The notes under the pieces were generated by a model. That model did not search any database, had not been told where the DNA came from, and saw only the letters and a list, made by a program, of their open reading frames with translations. The translations under genes and the position numbers were made by a program. Below, piece by piece: positions 6,639 through 13,567 of a stretch of 13,813 bases of DNA. The DNA comes from Nitrososphaeraceae archaeon. GTDB taxonomy: Archaea; Thermoproteota; Nitrososphaeria; Nitrososphaerales; Nitrososphaeraceae. The number at the start of each line of letters is the position of its first letter. Within the stretch, counting starts at the first letter, position 1. The stretch lies in assembly GCA_025922715.1 (NCBI GenBank), contig JAICHH010000038.1, positions 1-13,813 on the forward strand, in the 5' to 3' direction.

Positions 6639-6986
6639 ATGTCTCAAGATATTCAACAAACTCGTAGGCAAATTTTTGAGGAATTATCAAAAATTGTAGA
6701 TCCTGAAATAGGAGTATCCATTATGGAATTAGAATTGATTGATAAAGTAGATATTGAAGAAAAAGATGTAAATGTCGATTTACATTTAACAAGTCCCTTT
6801 TGTCCTGCTGTTTTTGGTTTTAAAATTGCTCAAGATGTGAGAGATAATATTTATAACATAGAAGGAATTGAAAAAGTAAAAATTAATGTAAGCAATCATT
6901 TTATGGCTGAAGCTATAAATAAGCAGGTAAATGAAAGCAAACCTCCTTCTAAAAAAGAAGAGAATCACGAAAGCAAACACGAATAA
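6639..6986 (+). CDS. DUF59/MIP18 family Fe-S cluster maturation protein
   Basis: 115 residues, a single DUF59 (MIP18/PaaD/SufT-like) domain. Family members help deliver or assemble iron-sulfur clusters. The N-terminal helix leads to IVDPEIGVSIMELELIDKV (19-37), the domain's DPE and turn motif. A beta strand is followed by TSPFCPA (51-57), with the family's reactive cysteine at C55. The domain closes with a helix and the strand VKINVSN (80-86). The usual tryptophan-rich 'DPPW' segment after this strand is replaced by NHFMAEA. The last 20 residues are a charged Lys/Glu/His tail. It has its own TATA box, and lies convergent with sdhB, the Fe-S subunit gene, across about 206 bases, so a client relation is possible but unproven. 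Confidence 0.83.
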   Translation: MSQDIQQTRRQIFEELSKIVDPEIGVSIMELELIDKVDIEEKDVNVDLHLTSPFCPAVFGFKIAQDVRDNIYNIEGIEKVKINVSNHFMAEAINKQVNESKPPSKKEENHESKHE

Positions 6987-7116
6987 AAGTGATGTATATA
7001 AACAGTTAACTGCTATCTTAATATGTTTATTATAACGATTAACACTCTGTCTTATTTATCTGCTCTCTAAATATGAGGATCTGCATGTAATGTTCACAGA
7101 TTCAAAAAAATAATAT

Positions 7117-7131
7117 AATAATAATAATAAT
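7117..7131. repeat. AAT trinucleotide repeat
   Basis: Five exact AAT units in the convergent gap (6987-7192) between the DUF59 gene and sdhB. The rest of the gap is AT-rich and shows no gene, RNA motif or clear hairpin. Similar AAT/ATT runs occur elsewhere in the window. Confidence 0.8.
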
Positions 7132-7192
7132 AGGTGTAGTTTGAAACAAGGTTAAAAATAGTATAGACTAATACTGTTATTCTTTTTCATTC

Positions 7193-8065
7193 TTATTCTC
7201 CTTCTCCTTCTCTATAAGAATTAGTAGATCTATCGTGAAGTTTTGCTAATTTTTTTTCGCTATTAGACAATCCTAATAGATGACTGCGAAGAAGCTGTAT
7301 ACCTAATGCTGGGTCTACTCCTTTCGGACAAACATGGCTGCAAGAACCTGCAAAATGACATCTCCATATTCCATGACTGGTATCGATTACTTTCAATCTT
7401 TTTGACTTGTCTGAATCTCGAGAATCGGCAAGATATCTATATGCTTGTGATAATGCTTGCGGCCCAGGAAACTTGAGATCAGTGGCAACAGTTGGACATG
7501 CAGAGTAACATAAACCGCATTTTATACAATATGAAAATTGAAGAAATTTATCGAGATCTTGTGGGGTCTGCTCATATTCTGTAAGTTCATTGACATTTGG
7601 TATATCGGCTTTTTTATTTTTTACAAATGGCATGACACTGCGATGATGATCGAAGAATTGCGAAAAATCAGTAACTAGATCGCGAATGTATGGAAAGTTA
7701 GGAAGAGGTTCACAGGTAATTGTGTTGGTATCAAGATCAGAAATCTTTGTATAACACGCTAGTCTTGGAATACCATTTATTTTCATTCCACAAGAGCCAC
7801 AAGAAGCCATTCTACAGGAATAACGAATTCCAATACTACTGTCTTGATAACTTTTGGCATCCAATAAGGCATCTAATACAGTAGTCCATCTCTTTACTGG
7901 AACTTGAAATTCATCAAAATGAGGAACATCATTAGGATTTTGTACTGCATTAATCCTGAAGACACGTAGTTTCACAAGGCTTTGTCCGCTGGTTGATGTA
8001 TTTGATCTTTCTAAAGGCGTTTCATTCTTTATTTCTTTTCTTTTATCTTTTTTAAATATATTCAT
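7193..8065 (-). CDS. sdhB: Succinate dehydrogenase iron-sulfur subunit
   Basis: Electron-transfer subunit of respiratory complex II, linking the flavin of SdhA to the membrane quinone. A plant-ferredoxin domain holds the [2Fe-2S] cysteines C84, C89, C92 and C104 (CRMASCGSC...C). The bacterial-ferredoxin domain has CIKCGLCYSACP (C180, C183, C186, C190) and CHFAGSCSHVCPKGVDP (C236, C242, C246). By homology with bacterial SdhB, C180/C183/C186/C246 bind [4Fe-4S]. C190/C236/C242 bind [3Fe-4S], with Ala239 where a fourth ligand would sit. At 290 residues it is longer than the usual 230-260 because of a polar N-terminal extension of about 30 residues. It is the last gene of the operon, 21 bases after sdhD. 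A good ribosome site, GGTGAT (minus strand of 8074-8079), supports this start, in contrast to the leaderless genes nearby. Confidence 0.95.
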   Translation of the reverse strand: MNIFKKDKRKEIKNETPLERSNTSTSGQSLVKLRVFRINAVQNPNDVPHFDEFQVPVKRWTTVLDALLDAKSYQDSSIGIRYSCRMASCGSCGMKINGIPRLACYTKISDLDTNTITCEPLPNFPYIRDLVTDFSQFFDHHRSVMPFVKNKKADIPNVNELTEYEQTPQDLDKFLQFSYCIKCGLCYSACPTVATDLKFPGPQALSQAYRYLADSRDSDKSKRLKVIDTSHGIWRCHFAGSCSHVCPKGVDPALGIQLLRSHLLGLSNSEKKLAKLHDRSTNSYREGEGE

Positions 8066-8073
8066 ATTATAAG

Positions 8074-8079
8074 ATCACC
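8074..8079 (-). promoter_or_regulatory. Shine-Dalgarno site of sdhB
   Basis: Reads GGTGAT on the minus strand, matching the complement of the archaeal 16S 3' end, with about 8 bases to the ATG at 8065. Internal operon genes in these archaea need such a site whereas first genes often do not. Confidence 0.6.
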
Positions 8080-8086
8080 CATATCA

Positions 8087-8524
8087 TTAACCCAAAGAGA
8101 ATCCGTTGGCGATGATTATCGTTCGGGTTCCATATGCAATTATTCCAATCATTGCAACTATCACTAATATATTCACTCCTCTTTCCCAAATTTGAGTTTG
8201 TCTTATTTCTAGTAAAATGACTCTAAGACCATTAAAGCCATGTATGGCTATAAGTATCAAAATAGACTCTAGCAATAGGGCATAAAAAACATTTTTATAA
8301 TTTAATATAACATTTTCAAACTCTAGAGACATATTAAATGGCATAATTAACCTCATCATAATATGAATGGCAACTACAAATAATGCCCCTACAGCAGTAA
8401 TATAGTGTATTTTCATTATTTGGCTTTCTCTTATAAGAGTAACATTTGAAAACCATTTAGTAGTAGTATTCTTATTTTTATTTCTATTATTTCCGGTGTT
8501 ATCAGATGTCATTTGCTTATTCAT
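8087..8524 (-). CDS. sdhD: Succinate dehydrogenase membrane anchor subunit (SdhD-like)
   Basis: Second membrane anchor of complex II. A polar, Asn/Lys-rich cytoplasmic N-terminus of about 38 residues is followed by three hydrophobic segments, near residues 41-60, 78-98 and 117-138. His40, His54 and His95 lie at or in the membrane segments. IHGFNGLRVILLE (94-106), with His followed by GLR, matches the conserved 'HGxxGLR' of cytochrome b-type anchor subunits and is the likely heme or quinone contact. 145 residues is slightly long for the family. The ATG overlaps the TGA of sdhC (ATGA), indicating coupled translation. The SdhD name rests on operon order as well as weak sequence motifs. Confidence 0.85.
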   Translation of the reverse strand: MNKQMTSDNTGNNRNKNKNTTTKWFSNVTLIRESQIMKIHYITAVGALFVVAIHIMMRLIMPFNMSLEFENVILNYKNVFYALLLESILILIAIHGFNGLRVILLEIRQTQIWERGVNILVIVAMIGIIAYGTRTIIIANGFSLG

Positions 8525-9003
8525 TCTCCCCCACTAAAAAGCACATTTGCTCCATATAACATTGCAACAGCAGCTAAAATAAACGCAATCCACAATCCCG
8601 AACGTTGTTTATTGTTAACAGATGTGGGATCATACGGATAGTCAGGCCTTCCAGGTGTGCCTAGCCCTTGGCCAGAATGAGTAAAGATCAATCGTATACC
8701 ATTTATTGTATGAAAAGTACTCGCTCCTATTACAAGAATTAGAAATATATGGCCTCCTATAGTCTGGGTCATCTCTAACATTGCGGCCCATGCATCTGGA
8801 CCGCTCACCAATGAGCTAGTTTCATAAACATGGCCAATAAAATACACTAAGAGAAAGATTCCTGTTAATCTTTGAAACCAGTAAGAAACCCTTTCCCATC
8901 CATATATTATTGGATTAAGCCATCCTCTAAGCCCTTCTCTATTGGCTCTGTCACTTTTATTCTTATTATCATCAATCCGTTTTGCTGATGTAGCAGAGGT
9001 CAT
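8521..9003 (-). CDS. sdhC: Succinate dehydrogenase cytochrome b subunit (SdhC-like)
   Basis: First membrane anchor of complex II, binding heme b and quinone with SdhD. Numbered from the ATG at 9003 (160 aa), the protein has a polar N-terminus, then WERVSYWFQRLTGIFLLVYF (36-55). Its RLTG corresponds to the RVSG quinone-site motif of bacterial SdhC. Three membrane segments lie near 47-65, 85-105 and 137-157. FHTINGIRLIFTH (97-109) contains His98, in the position of the axial heme ligand in 'HxxxGIRH'. Both anchors are of the classical cytochrome b kind; there is no cysteine-rich CCG domain as in type E complexes. The start at 9003 is chosen because it lies one base after the sdhA stop (TGATATG); an in-frame ATG at 9030 inside sdhA would add nine residues. 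Confidence 0.88.
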   Translation of the reverse strand: MTSATSAKRIDDNKNKSDRANREGLRGWLNPIIYGWERVSYWFQRLTGIFLLVYFIGHVYETSSLVSGPDAWAAMLEMTQTIGGHIFLILVIGASTFHTINGIRLIFTHSGQGLGTPGRPDYPYDPTSVNNKQRSGLWIAFILAAVAMLYGANVLFSGGE

Positions 9004-9004
9004 A

Positions 9005-10726
9005 TCAATACTTCCTCTCCACAGGAGCATATCTTGTAAATGTGATAGGATGCCAAACTAATTGTGGTTCATCTTCAGAATTGTAATAGGCTAATGTATG
9101 CTTTAAATAATTTATATCATCTCTATTCGCATAATCTAGTCTGGCATGTGCTCCTCTAGACTCTTTCCTATTTATTGCACCCATCAATACTACCTCTGCG
9201 GTCCTCAGCATCGCATCAATCTCCATCACATTAGTAAAATTAGTATTATATTCCTTTGACTTATCATCAACATGCTTCCAAGTTAATGCTTTCAGTTCTC
9301 TTATTTTTTTTAAGCCAGAAACTAGATTTTCTTCAGTTCGAAAAACATATGCTTTGTCATCCATAGTGTCAGTTAGTTTCTTTCTCACTTCGTATGGATT
9401 AACTTCACCTCTTCCTCTAAAAATTCCATCATAAATTCTTTTTTCTTCGGAAAGGACTTGATCGTCTGATATATCGATTGTAGATCCTTTTCTATCCAAT
9501 GCAAATTGTGCTGCTTGTTCTCCTGTGATTCTTCCCCACACAATACATTCTGATGTTGAATTTGCGCCTAATCTATTTGCCCCGTGTGTACTATTGCATG
9601 CCGCCTCACCTGCGGCCCATAAACCTCCTAATTCAGTTTTTCCTTCAATATCCGTATGAATACCTCCCATCATATAATGACAGACAGGTCTAATTTCAAT
9701 AGGAGCGTCAATTACATCAATACCTGAAAATTTTATTCCAATTTCTCTAATTCCAGCTAGTCTTTCTTTAATTTTTTCGTCGCCCAGATGCGTTAAATCC
9801 AATTTTAAACAATCATAACCTGACTCGTGTTTGAAGCCTTTTCCTTCTTGAATTTCCCTAATCATAGATCTGGATACAACATCTCTAGGAGCAAGTTCTA
9901 TCTTTTCTGGAGCATATTTTTTCATAAAACGCTCATTCTGGTTATTAATGAGATAGCCACCTTCACCTCTAGCTCCTTCAGTTATTAAGATTCCTGATGG
10001 TAAGATACCAGTAGGATGGAATTGAACAAATTCCATATCTTTCATTGCTATCCCAGCGCGGTATGCCATATCAATACCGTCTGGGGTAGAGGAATAAGCA
10101 TAAGTAGAAAAGCTGTAAATTCTTCCTGCACCTCCTGTACATATAATTCCAGCTGGAGACTTGATTTTGACAAAATTTCCATTTTTCATTTCAATTGCTG
10201 TTAATCCACGGAATAAATTATTCTCTTTAAGTATACTAGTACAATACCATTCATTGTAGAAATTAATATTATCATACTTTTGACATGTATCGTATAAGGT
10301 CTGCATTTCATAAAAGCCTACTTTATCCTGAGCATATGTAGCACGAGGGAACGAATATCCACCAAATTTTCTTTGTCCTATACGTCCATCTTCTCTTCTT
10401 GACCACGGCATACCCCAATGATCTAATTGATAAACTTCATGAGGTATTGTTTTAACTAGTCTTTCAGCTACATCTTGATCGGCTAAAAAATCACTTCCTT
10501 TAATTGTATCATATATGTGAGATTCGATATTATCTCCTTCATCTTCAAATAAAACTGCTGCAGTACCTCCTTCAGCGGATACTGAATGAGATCGCATTAC
10601 TTGCACTTTGGAAAAAACACCTATACTTAAACTATCTTTCCCATAGGCTGCTGCAGCAATTGCAGCTCTCAAGCCAGCTAGGCCTGACCCAATAATAACA
10701 ACATCATGTTGAATTGAATCTGTCAC
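9005..10726 (-). CDS. sdhA: Succinate dehydrogenase flavoprotein subunit
   Basis: Catalytic subunit of complex II: oxidises succinate to fumarate and passes electrons to SdhB. Numbered from the GTG at 10726 (573 aa), the FAD-binding GSGLAG is at 13-18 and RSHSVSAEGG at 45-54, with His47 the residue that carries covalent FAD. FHPTG lies at 236-240, TEGARGEGG at 249-257, PRDVVSR at 280-286 (catalytic Arg region), RPVCHYMMGG around 346-355 and HGANRLGANS at 381-390. Length and motif order are normal. A TTG at 10762 would add twelve residues, but it overlaps the TATA element (10761-10770), so the GTG is preferred. It is the first gene of sdhACDB. The fumarate made by argH nearby enters the same pool, though they are separate transcription units. 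Confidence 0.95.
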   Translation of the reverse strand: MTDSIQHDVVIIGSGLAGLRAAIAAAAYGKDSLSIGVFSKVQVMRSHSVSAEGGTAAVLFEDEGDNIESHIYDTIKGSDFLADQDVAERLVKTIPHEVYQLDHWGMPWSRREDGRIGQRKFGGYSFPRATYAQDKVGFYEMQTLYDTCQKYDNINFYNEWYCTSILKENNLFRGLTAIEMKNGNFVKIKSPAGIICTGGAGRIYSFSTYAYSSTPDGIDMAYRAGIAMKDMEFVQFHPTGILPSGILITEGARGEGGYLINNQNERFMKKYAPEKIELAPRDVVSRSMIREIQEGKGFKHESGYDCLKLDLTHLGDEKIKERLAGIREIGIKFSGIDVIDAPIEIRPVCHYMMGGIHTDIEGKTELGGLWAAGEAACNSTHGANRLGANSTSECIVWGRITGEQAAQFALDRKGSTIDISDDQVLSEEKRIYDGIFRGRGEVNPYEVRKKLTDTMDDKAYVFRTEENLVSGLKKIRELKALTWKHVDDKSKEYNTNFTNVMEIDAMLRTAEVVLMGAINRKESRGAHARLDYANRDDINYLKHTLAYYNSEDEPQLVWHPITFTRYAPVERKY

Positions 10727-10760
10727 TAATTTATCCCCAAAACGAGTATTCAAATAATAC

Positions 10761-10770
10761 AAATATACTT
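10761..10770 (-). promoter_or_regulatory. TATA box of the sdhACDB operon
   Basis: AAGTATATTT on the minus strand. Transcription would begin some 25 bases downstream, near 10740, giving a leader of roughly 14 bases to the GTG at 10726 and excluding the TTG at 10762 as start. The divergent gap (10771-10938) also holds a short perfect dyad, CCTTT-TAG-AAAGG (10841-10853), of unknown meaning. Confidence 0.45.
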
Positions 10771-10938
10771 TATGATTAATTCAAGAGAATTTTCAGCATG
10801 AGAAGATATTTTATAGTATACTTTTAGATTAGGTGTTGTCCCTTTTAGAAAGGAACTCGAACAGAAATTGCTCTTGGGATTGTAAATTAACTTAATATTT
10901 ACATTTATTACTAGTAAATAATTTATTATTATTTTATT

Positions 10939-11196
10939 ATGGTTATAGAGTATTCTAAAAGAGTATTCTTTGCTCCCAATACATCAGACCAAGAAATAGT
11001 AGATAAAGCAAAAAAAGTTCTCATTTATAATGGTATAAAGAACAAAGACATTCAAATCAATTATAATACAAATGAGTTAGAAGAGGGAGATCTCTATATT
11101 AGTTATGATCCCCCAGATCTTGTCATACGAAATGTCTACCAAAAGAAAAGTAGTGGAATCATAAAAATGAAAAGTATTGGTATGATAAAACTATAA
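10939..11196 (+). CDS. Small hypothetical protein, 85 aa
   Basis: I do not recognise this protein. It begins with a beta-like strand and aromatic pair (VIEYSKRVFFAPN), then a predicted helix (SDQEIVDKAKKVLIYNG, 16-32), a strand (KDIQINYN) and an acidic turn. Next comes the strand DLYISYDPPDLVIRN (51-65), and it ends in a basic Lys-rich tail. The alternating pattern suggests a small folded alpha/beta domain, not a chance frame. There are no cysteines, signal peptide or membrane segment. It is divergent from sdhA, and its last six bases overlap the end of hisS on the other strand. Seven T residues at 11208-11214 shortly after its stop could end its transcript. Coding status is likely but rests on length, composition and position only. 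Confidence 0.6.
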   Translation: MVIEYSKRVFFAPNTSDQEIVDKAKKVLIYNGIKNKDIQINYNTNELEEGDLYISYDPPDLVIRNVYQKKSSGIIKMKSIGMIKL

Positions 11197-12459
11197 GAAT
11201 TGAGAAATTTTTTTATCTAATAATTCTAACTTCTCAACTGTCTCTTTTCCACTCTCCATGTTTTTAATTATTACATTCTTCTTTGAAATTTCCTCTGGGG
11301 CAACAATTATAGTCAGACATACCCCCTTGGCGGAAGCATCATAAAGTTGCTTTCGAAGAGATCTATTGGATAAGTCATATTCTACTGTAAAACCTTTCTT
11401 TCTTAAACTACTTAAAATTGCTATAGCTGAATTTCTAACTGATTCATTGGTATTAGCAATATAGATAATTTTTTTTATATTTGTAGGAAGTTTTTTATGA
11501 TATTGTAAGGCTAAAATTATCCGTTCTATTCCTCCAGCTGCACCGGCTGCACCAATATCAGGTCGTCCAAATATACTAGTAAGTTTATCGTATCTTCCAC
11601 CTCCTACTAAAGAACCGACGTTGGACAATGTGTCAAATACCTCAAAAACAATTCCGGAGTAATAATCTAATCCTCTCACTATACCCAGATTTACTCTGAT
11701 GTTTTGAATACCTCTCAATTCTAAGGACGAAAATAACTCTTGTAAATAACTGATACTTTTTAAATCCTTTAACTTTTCATGAGAAATAAGATCTAAAATG
11801 CTTCCTTTGAAAGTAGAAATTTCCAAAAGATCTTGAAGAATTCCTTCGTCAAGAATGTCCTTGTATTCTGCACAAACTTTTCTAATTCCTTTTTTTGGAA
11901 CTTTATCTATAGCTCTAAAAAGATGTCCTATAGAATTTTCGTCTTCAAGATCGTACCTTATTTTTATATATTCTTCTAGGATTCTTCTATCACTTATCTC
12001 AATAATAGTTTCAAGGTTAAGTTTGGTGAAAAAATGGGAAACAAAGTCAATTATTTCGGCTTCAGCATCAGTAGTAAAATTATCATAAATCTCAATATCC
12101 CATTGATGAAAAAATCGATATCGACCAGCTTGAGGTTCATCGTATCGGAAAACTCCACCAAAATTCGCTAATTTTAGAGGGATTCGCATCTCTCTTTTTG
12201 AGACAGCAAATCTTGTCATCCCTATCGTAAGGTCATAACGTAAAGCGATATCCCGTGATCCTTTATCCTTAAAACTATAAACCTCATTTATTATTGATTC
12301 TCCGCTTTTTGCTTCAAGTGTTGACAACAGTTCAATGGGGGAGGGTTCAATGAATTGGAAATTATAGTATAAGGTAATCTCATAAAATTTTTCTCTAATA
12401 TAGTTGATATAAAAAGCATCTTCTTGAGATATATCCCTCATTCCTCTTGGTAAATCCAT
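11191..12459 (-). CDS. hisS: Histidyl-tRNA synthetase
   Basis: Class II aminoacyl-tRNA synthetase that charges tRNA-His, acting as a cytoplasmic dimer. Numbered from the ATG at 12459 (422 aa), it opens with DLPRGMRD (2-9), the start of motif 1. RYDLT is at 74-78, and motif 2, FRYDEPQAGRYRFFHQWDIE, at 104-123. The histidine-binding RGLDYYSG (262-269) contains the catalytic Arg. GGGRYDKL is at 286-293 and motif 3, GAAGGIERI, at 306-314, followed by the anticodon-binding domain from about 325. Length is typical. A TTG at 12477 would add six residues; MDLPRGMRD is the more natural start. It is transcribed divergently from archease, and its 3' end overlaps the 85-residue gene by six bases. Confidence 0.95.
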   Translation of the reverse strand: MDLPRGMRDISQEDAFYINYIREKFYEITLYYNFQFIEPSPIELLSTLEAKSGESIINEVYSFKDKGSRDIALRYDLTIGMTRFAVSKREMRIPLKLANFGGVFRYDEPQAGRYRFFHQWDIEIYDNFTTDAEAEIIDFVSHFFTKLNLETIIEISDRRILEEYIKIRYDLEDENSIGHLFRAIDKVPKKGIRKVCAEYKDILDEGILQDLLEISTFKGSILDLISHEKLKDLKSISYLQELFSSLELRGIQNIRVNLGIVRGLDYYSGIVFEVFDTLSNVGSLVGGGRYDKLTSIFGRPDIGAAGAAGGIERIILALQYHKKLPTNIKKIIYIANTNESVRNSAIAILSSLRKKGFTVEYDLSNRSLRKQLYDASAKGVCLTIIVAPEEISKKNVIIKNMESGKETVEKLELLDKKISQFL

Positions 12460-12509
12460 CTTCACAATAAAATTCAAAAATCTTGGAATTTAGATTTTCC
12501 GTTTTTTCA

Positions 12510-12523
12510 TTATTTTTATAATC
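12510..12523. promoter_or_regulatory. Shared AT-rich promoter core between hisS and archease genes
   Basis: TTATTTTTATAATC reads as a TATA element in both directions. On the plus strand TTTTTATAAT is centred about 30 bases before the archease ATG (leaderless spacing). On the minus strand ATTATAAAAATAA would place a hisS start of transcription near 12490, giving a leader of about 30 bases to the ATG at 12459. Whether both promoters use this one element is inference. Confidence 0.4.
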
Positions 12524-12547
12524 TAGTTTAAATCACTTTATTCATGT

Positions 12548-13120
12548 ATGGAAGAGAGATTCAAGTATCTAGATCATATGACAGATCTAATAGTAGAAGC
12601 ATATGGTCATACTTTACAAGAATTATTAGAAAATTCGGCTTTTGGATTAATAAACGCTATGTTTGATATTTCCAATGTAGAATTAAATCATACAATCAAG
12701 ATAATCGCACACGGACACGATTTTAAAAGCTTATTCTATGATTGGATAGAAAAAATTATTTTATCAATTTATATTGATAAGATGATTGTTGCAAAGTTTG
12801 ATTCCTTTTCATTCTCAAAAATAATAATGACAAAAAAGAATAATAATAATAATACTATCAACAATAAAGAAACTAATACAACAAACGCCAGAGAAATAGA
12901 ATTTGTAGTAAATGATCTGGATTTGTATGAAGATGCTGAAAAATCCAATTTAAAAGAAGATAATTCTATTTTTAAAATAGAATGTATTGGAATTGGAGAT
13001 ATAATTGATTTACATAAACATGAATACAAAATAGAAGTTAAATCTATAACATATCACGAAATGGAAATCAAACGAAACCTAGCCGGTTATTATACTGCAA
13101 GATTCTTGGTAGATCTCTGA
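12548..13120 (+). CDS. Archease (RtcB ligase activating protein) with an Asn-rich insertion
   Basis: Archease promotes guanylylation and multiple turnover of the RNA ligase RtcB, which joins tRNA halves after intron removal. The N-terminus FKYLDHMTDLIVEAYG (5-20) matches the family's 'DHTAD' start. Family landmarks continue with LFYDWIEKII (62-71), GIGDIIDLHKHEYKIEVKSITYHEMEI (148-174), typical of the C-terminal half, and the closing FLVDL with Asp189, in the place of the conserved metal-binding C-terminal Asp. At 190 residues it is about 50 longer than usual. The excess is a low-complexity, Asn/Thr/Glu-rich loop (about 95-140) that starts with five Asn codons encoded by an exact AAT repeat. 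No rtcB gene is in the window. Its function links naturally to the split tRNA-Gln elsewhere in the window, although the genes are not clustered. Confidence 0.9.
   Translation: MEERFKYLDHMTDLIVEAYGHTLQELLENSAFGLINAMFDISNVELNHTIKIIAHGHDFKSLFYDWIEKIILSIYIDKMIVAKFDSFSFSKIIMTKKNNNNNTINNKETNTTNAREIEFVVNDLDLYEDAEKSNLKEDNSIFKIECIGIGDIIDLHKHEYKIEVKSITYHEMEIKRNLAGYYTARFLVDL
12839..12853 (+). repeat. In-frame AAT repeat coding for five Asn (in archease gene)
   Basis: Five exact AAT units, codons 98-102, at the start of the low-complexity loop. Being a multiple of three, expansion or contraction would change the loop length without breaking the frame. Confidence 0.85.
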
Positions 13121-13179
13121 ATTACTAAATTCATCCACTAGCTCTCCATAGAACTATCAATCTATCTTTCTCCAATAAT

Positions 13180-13197
13180 TTTATATAATTTTATAGA
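13180..13197 (+). promoter_or_regulatory. TATA box region for the thioredoxin gene
   Basis: TTTATATAA (13180-13188) and an adjacent TTTTATAGA (13189-13197) lie about 24-40 bases before the ATG at 13220. The second has the spacing of a leaderless promoter. This suggests thioredoxin is transcribed separately from archease, whose stop is 99 bases upstream. Confidence 0.4.
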
Positions 13198-13219
13198 CTT
13201 AAGTTATGATGAACTCTAC

Positions 13220-13567
13220 ATGCACACCAATCCAAAGAATAATGACGGTGATTTGATACTAGAACTTTCTGAAGAAAACTTTGAAAAATCAATAAATGGT
13301 AAAAAACCTATCCTTGTTGACTTTTGGGCCACATGGTGCGGTCCATGTAAATTTATGTTACCTGTTTTCGACAAATTGGCAAAAAAATATGCCTCAAAGA
13401 TTGATTTTGGAAGGCTCAATGTGGATGATTCACAATCTATTGCTGTAAAATATGATGTCTATGCAATTCCAACGTTTATCATATTTTATAAAGGACAGAC
13501 AGTAGAGCGGGCAGTAGGAGCTGTTGGAGAGAAGGGATTAGAAAATATCCTTGGACAAATTAAATAA
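13220..13567 (+). CDS. Thioredoxin
   Basis: Small dithiol-disulfide oxidoreductase of the cytoplasm that reduces protein disulfides. The 115 residues form one thioredoxin fold: a short polar N-terminal extension (1-12), then ILVDFWATWCGPCK (31-44) with the active CGPC pair Cys40/Cys43 and the buried Asp34. NVDDSQSIAVKYDVYAIPTF (67-86) follows, with the cis-Pro at 84. The end is FYKGQTVERAVGAVGEKGLENIL, as in ordinary TrxA proteins. No signal peptide is seen. The ATGs at 13206 and 13209 are out of frame, so 13220 is the start. Which reductase serves it cannot be told from this window. Confidence 0.93.
   Translation: MHTNPKNNDGDLILELSEENFEKSINGKKPILVDFWATWCGPCKFMLPVFDKLAKKYASKIDFGRLNVDDSQSIAVKYDVYAIPTFIIFYKGQTVERAVGAVGEKGLENILGQIK

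Noticed and set aside
6987..7192. Spacer between the DUF59 gene and sdhB as a candidate riboswitch or small RNA; GTGATGT at 6988 resembles box C.
   Set aside because: Box C needs RTGATGA, no box D follows at a suitable distance, and no stable hairpin is visible; only an AAT repeat stands out.
10841..10853. CCTTT-TAG-AAAGG dyad between sdhA and the small gene as an operator.
   Set aside because: A single short dyad about 100 bases from the inferred sdhA start, with no second copy in the window; chance match is likely.
13206..13272. Possible C/D box small RNA: ATGATGA (13206-13212) resembling box C and CTGA near 13268-13271 resembling box D.
   Set aside because: No convincing D' and C' boxes between them, and the second half lies inside the thioredoxin coding region; ATGATGA is expected near start codons.
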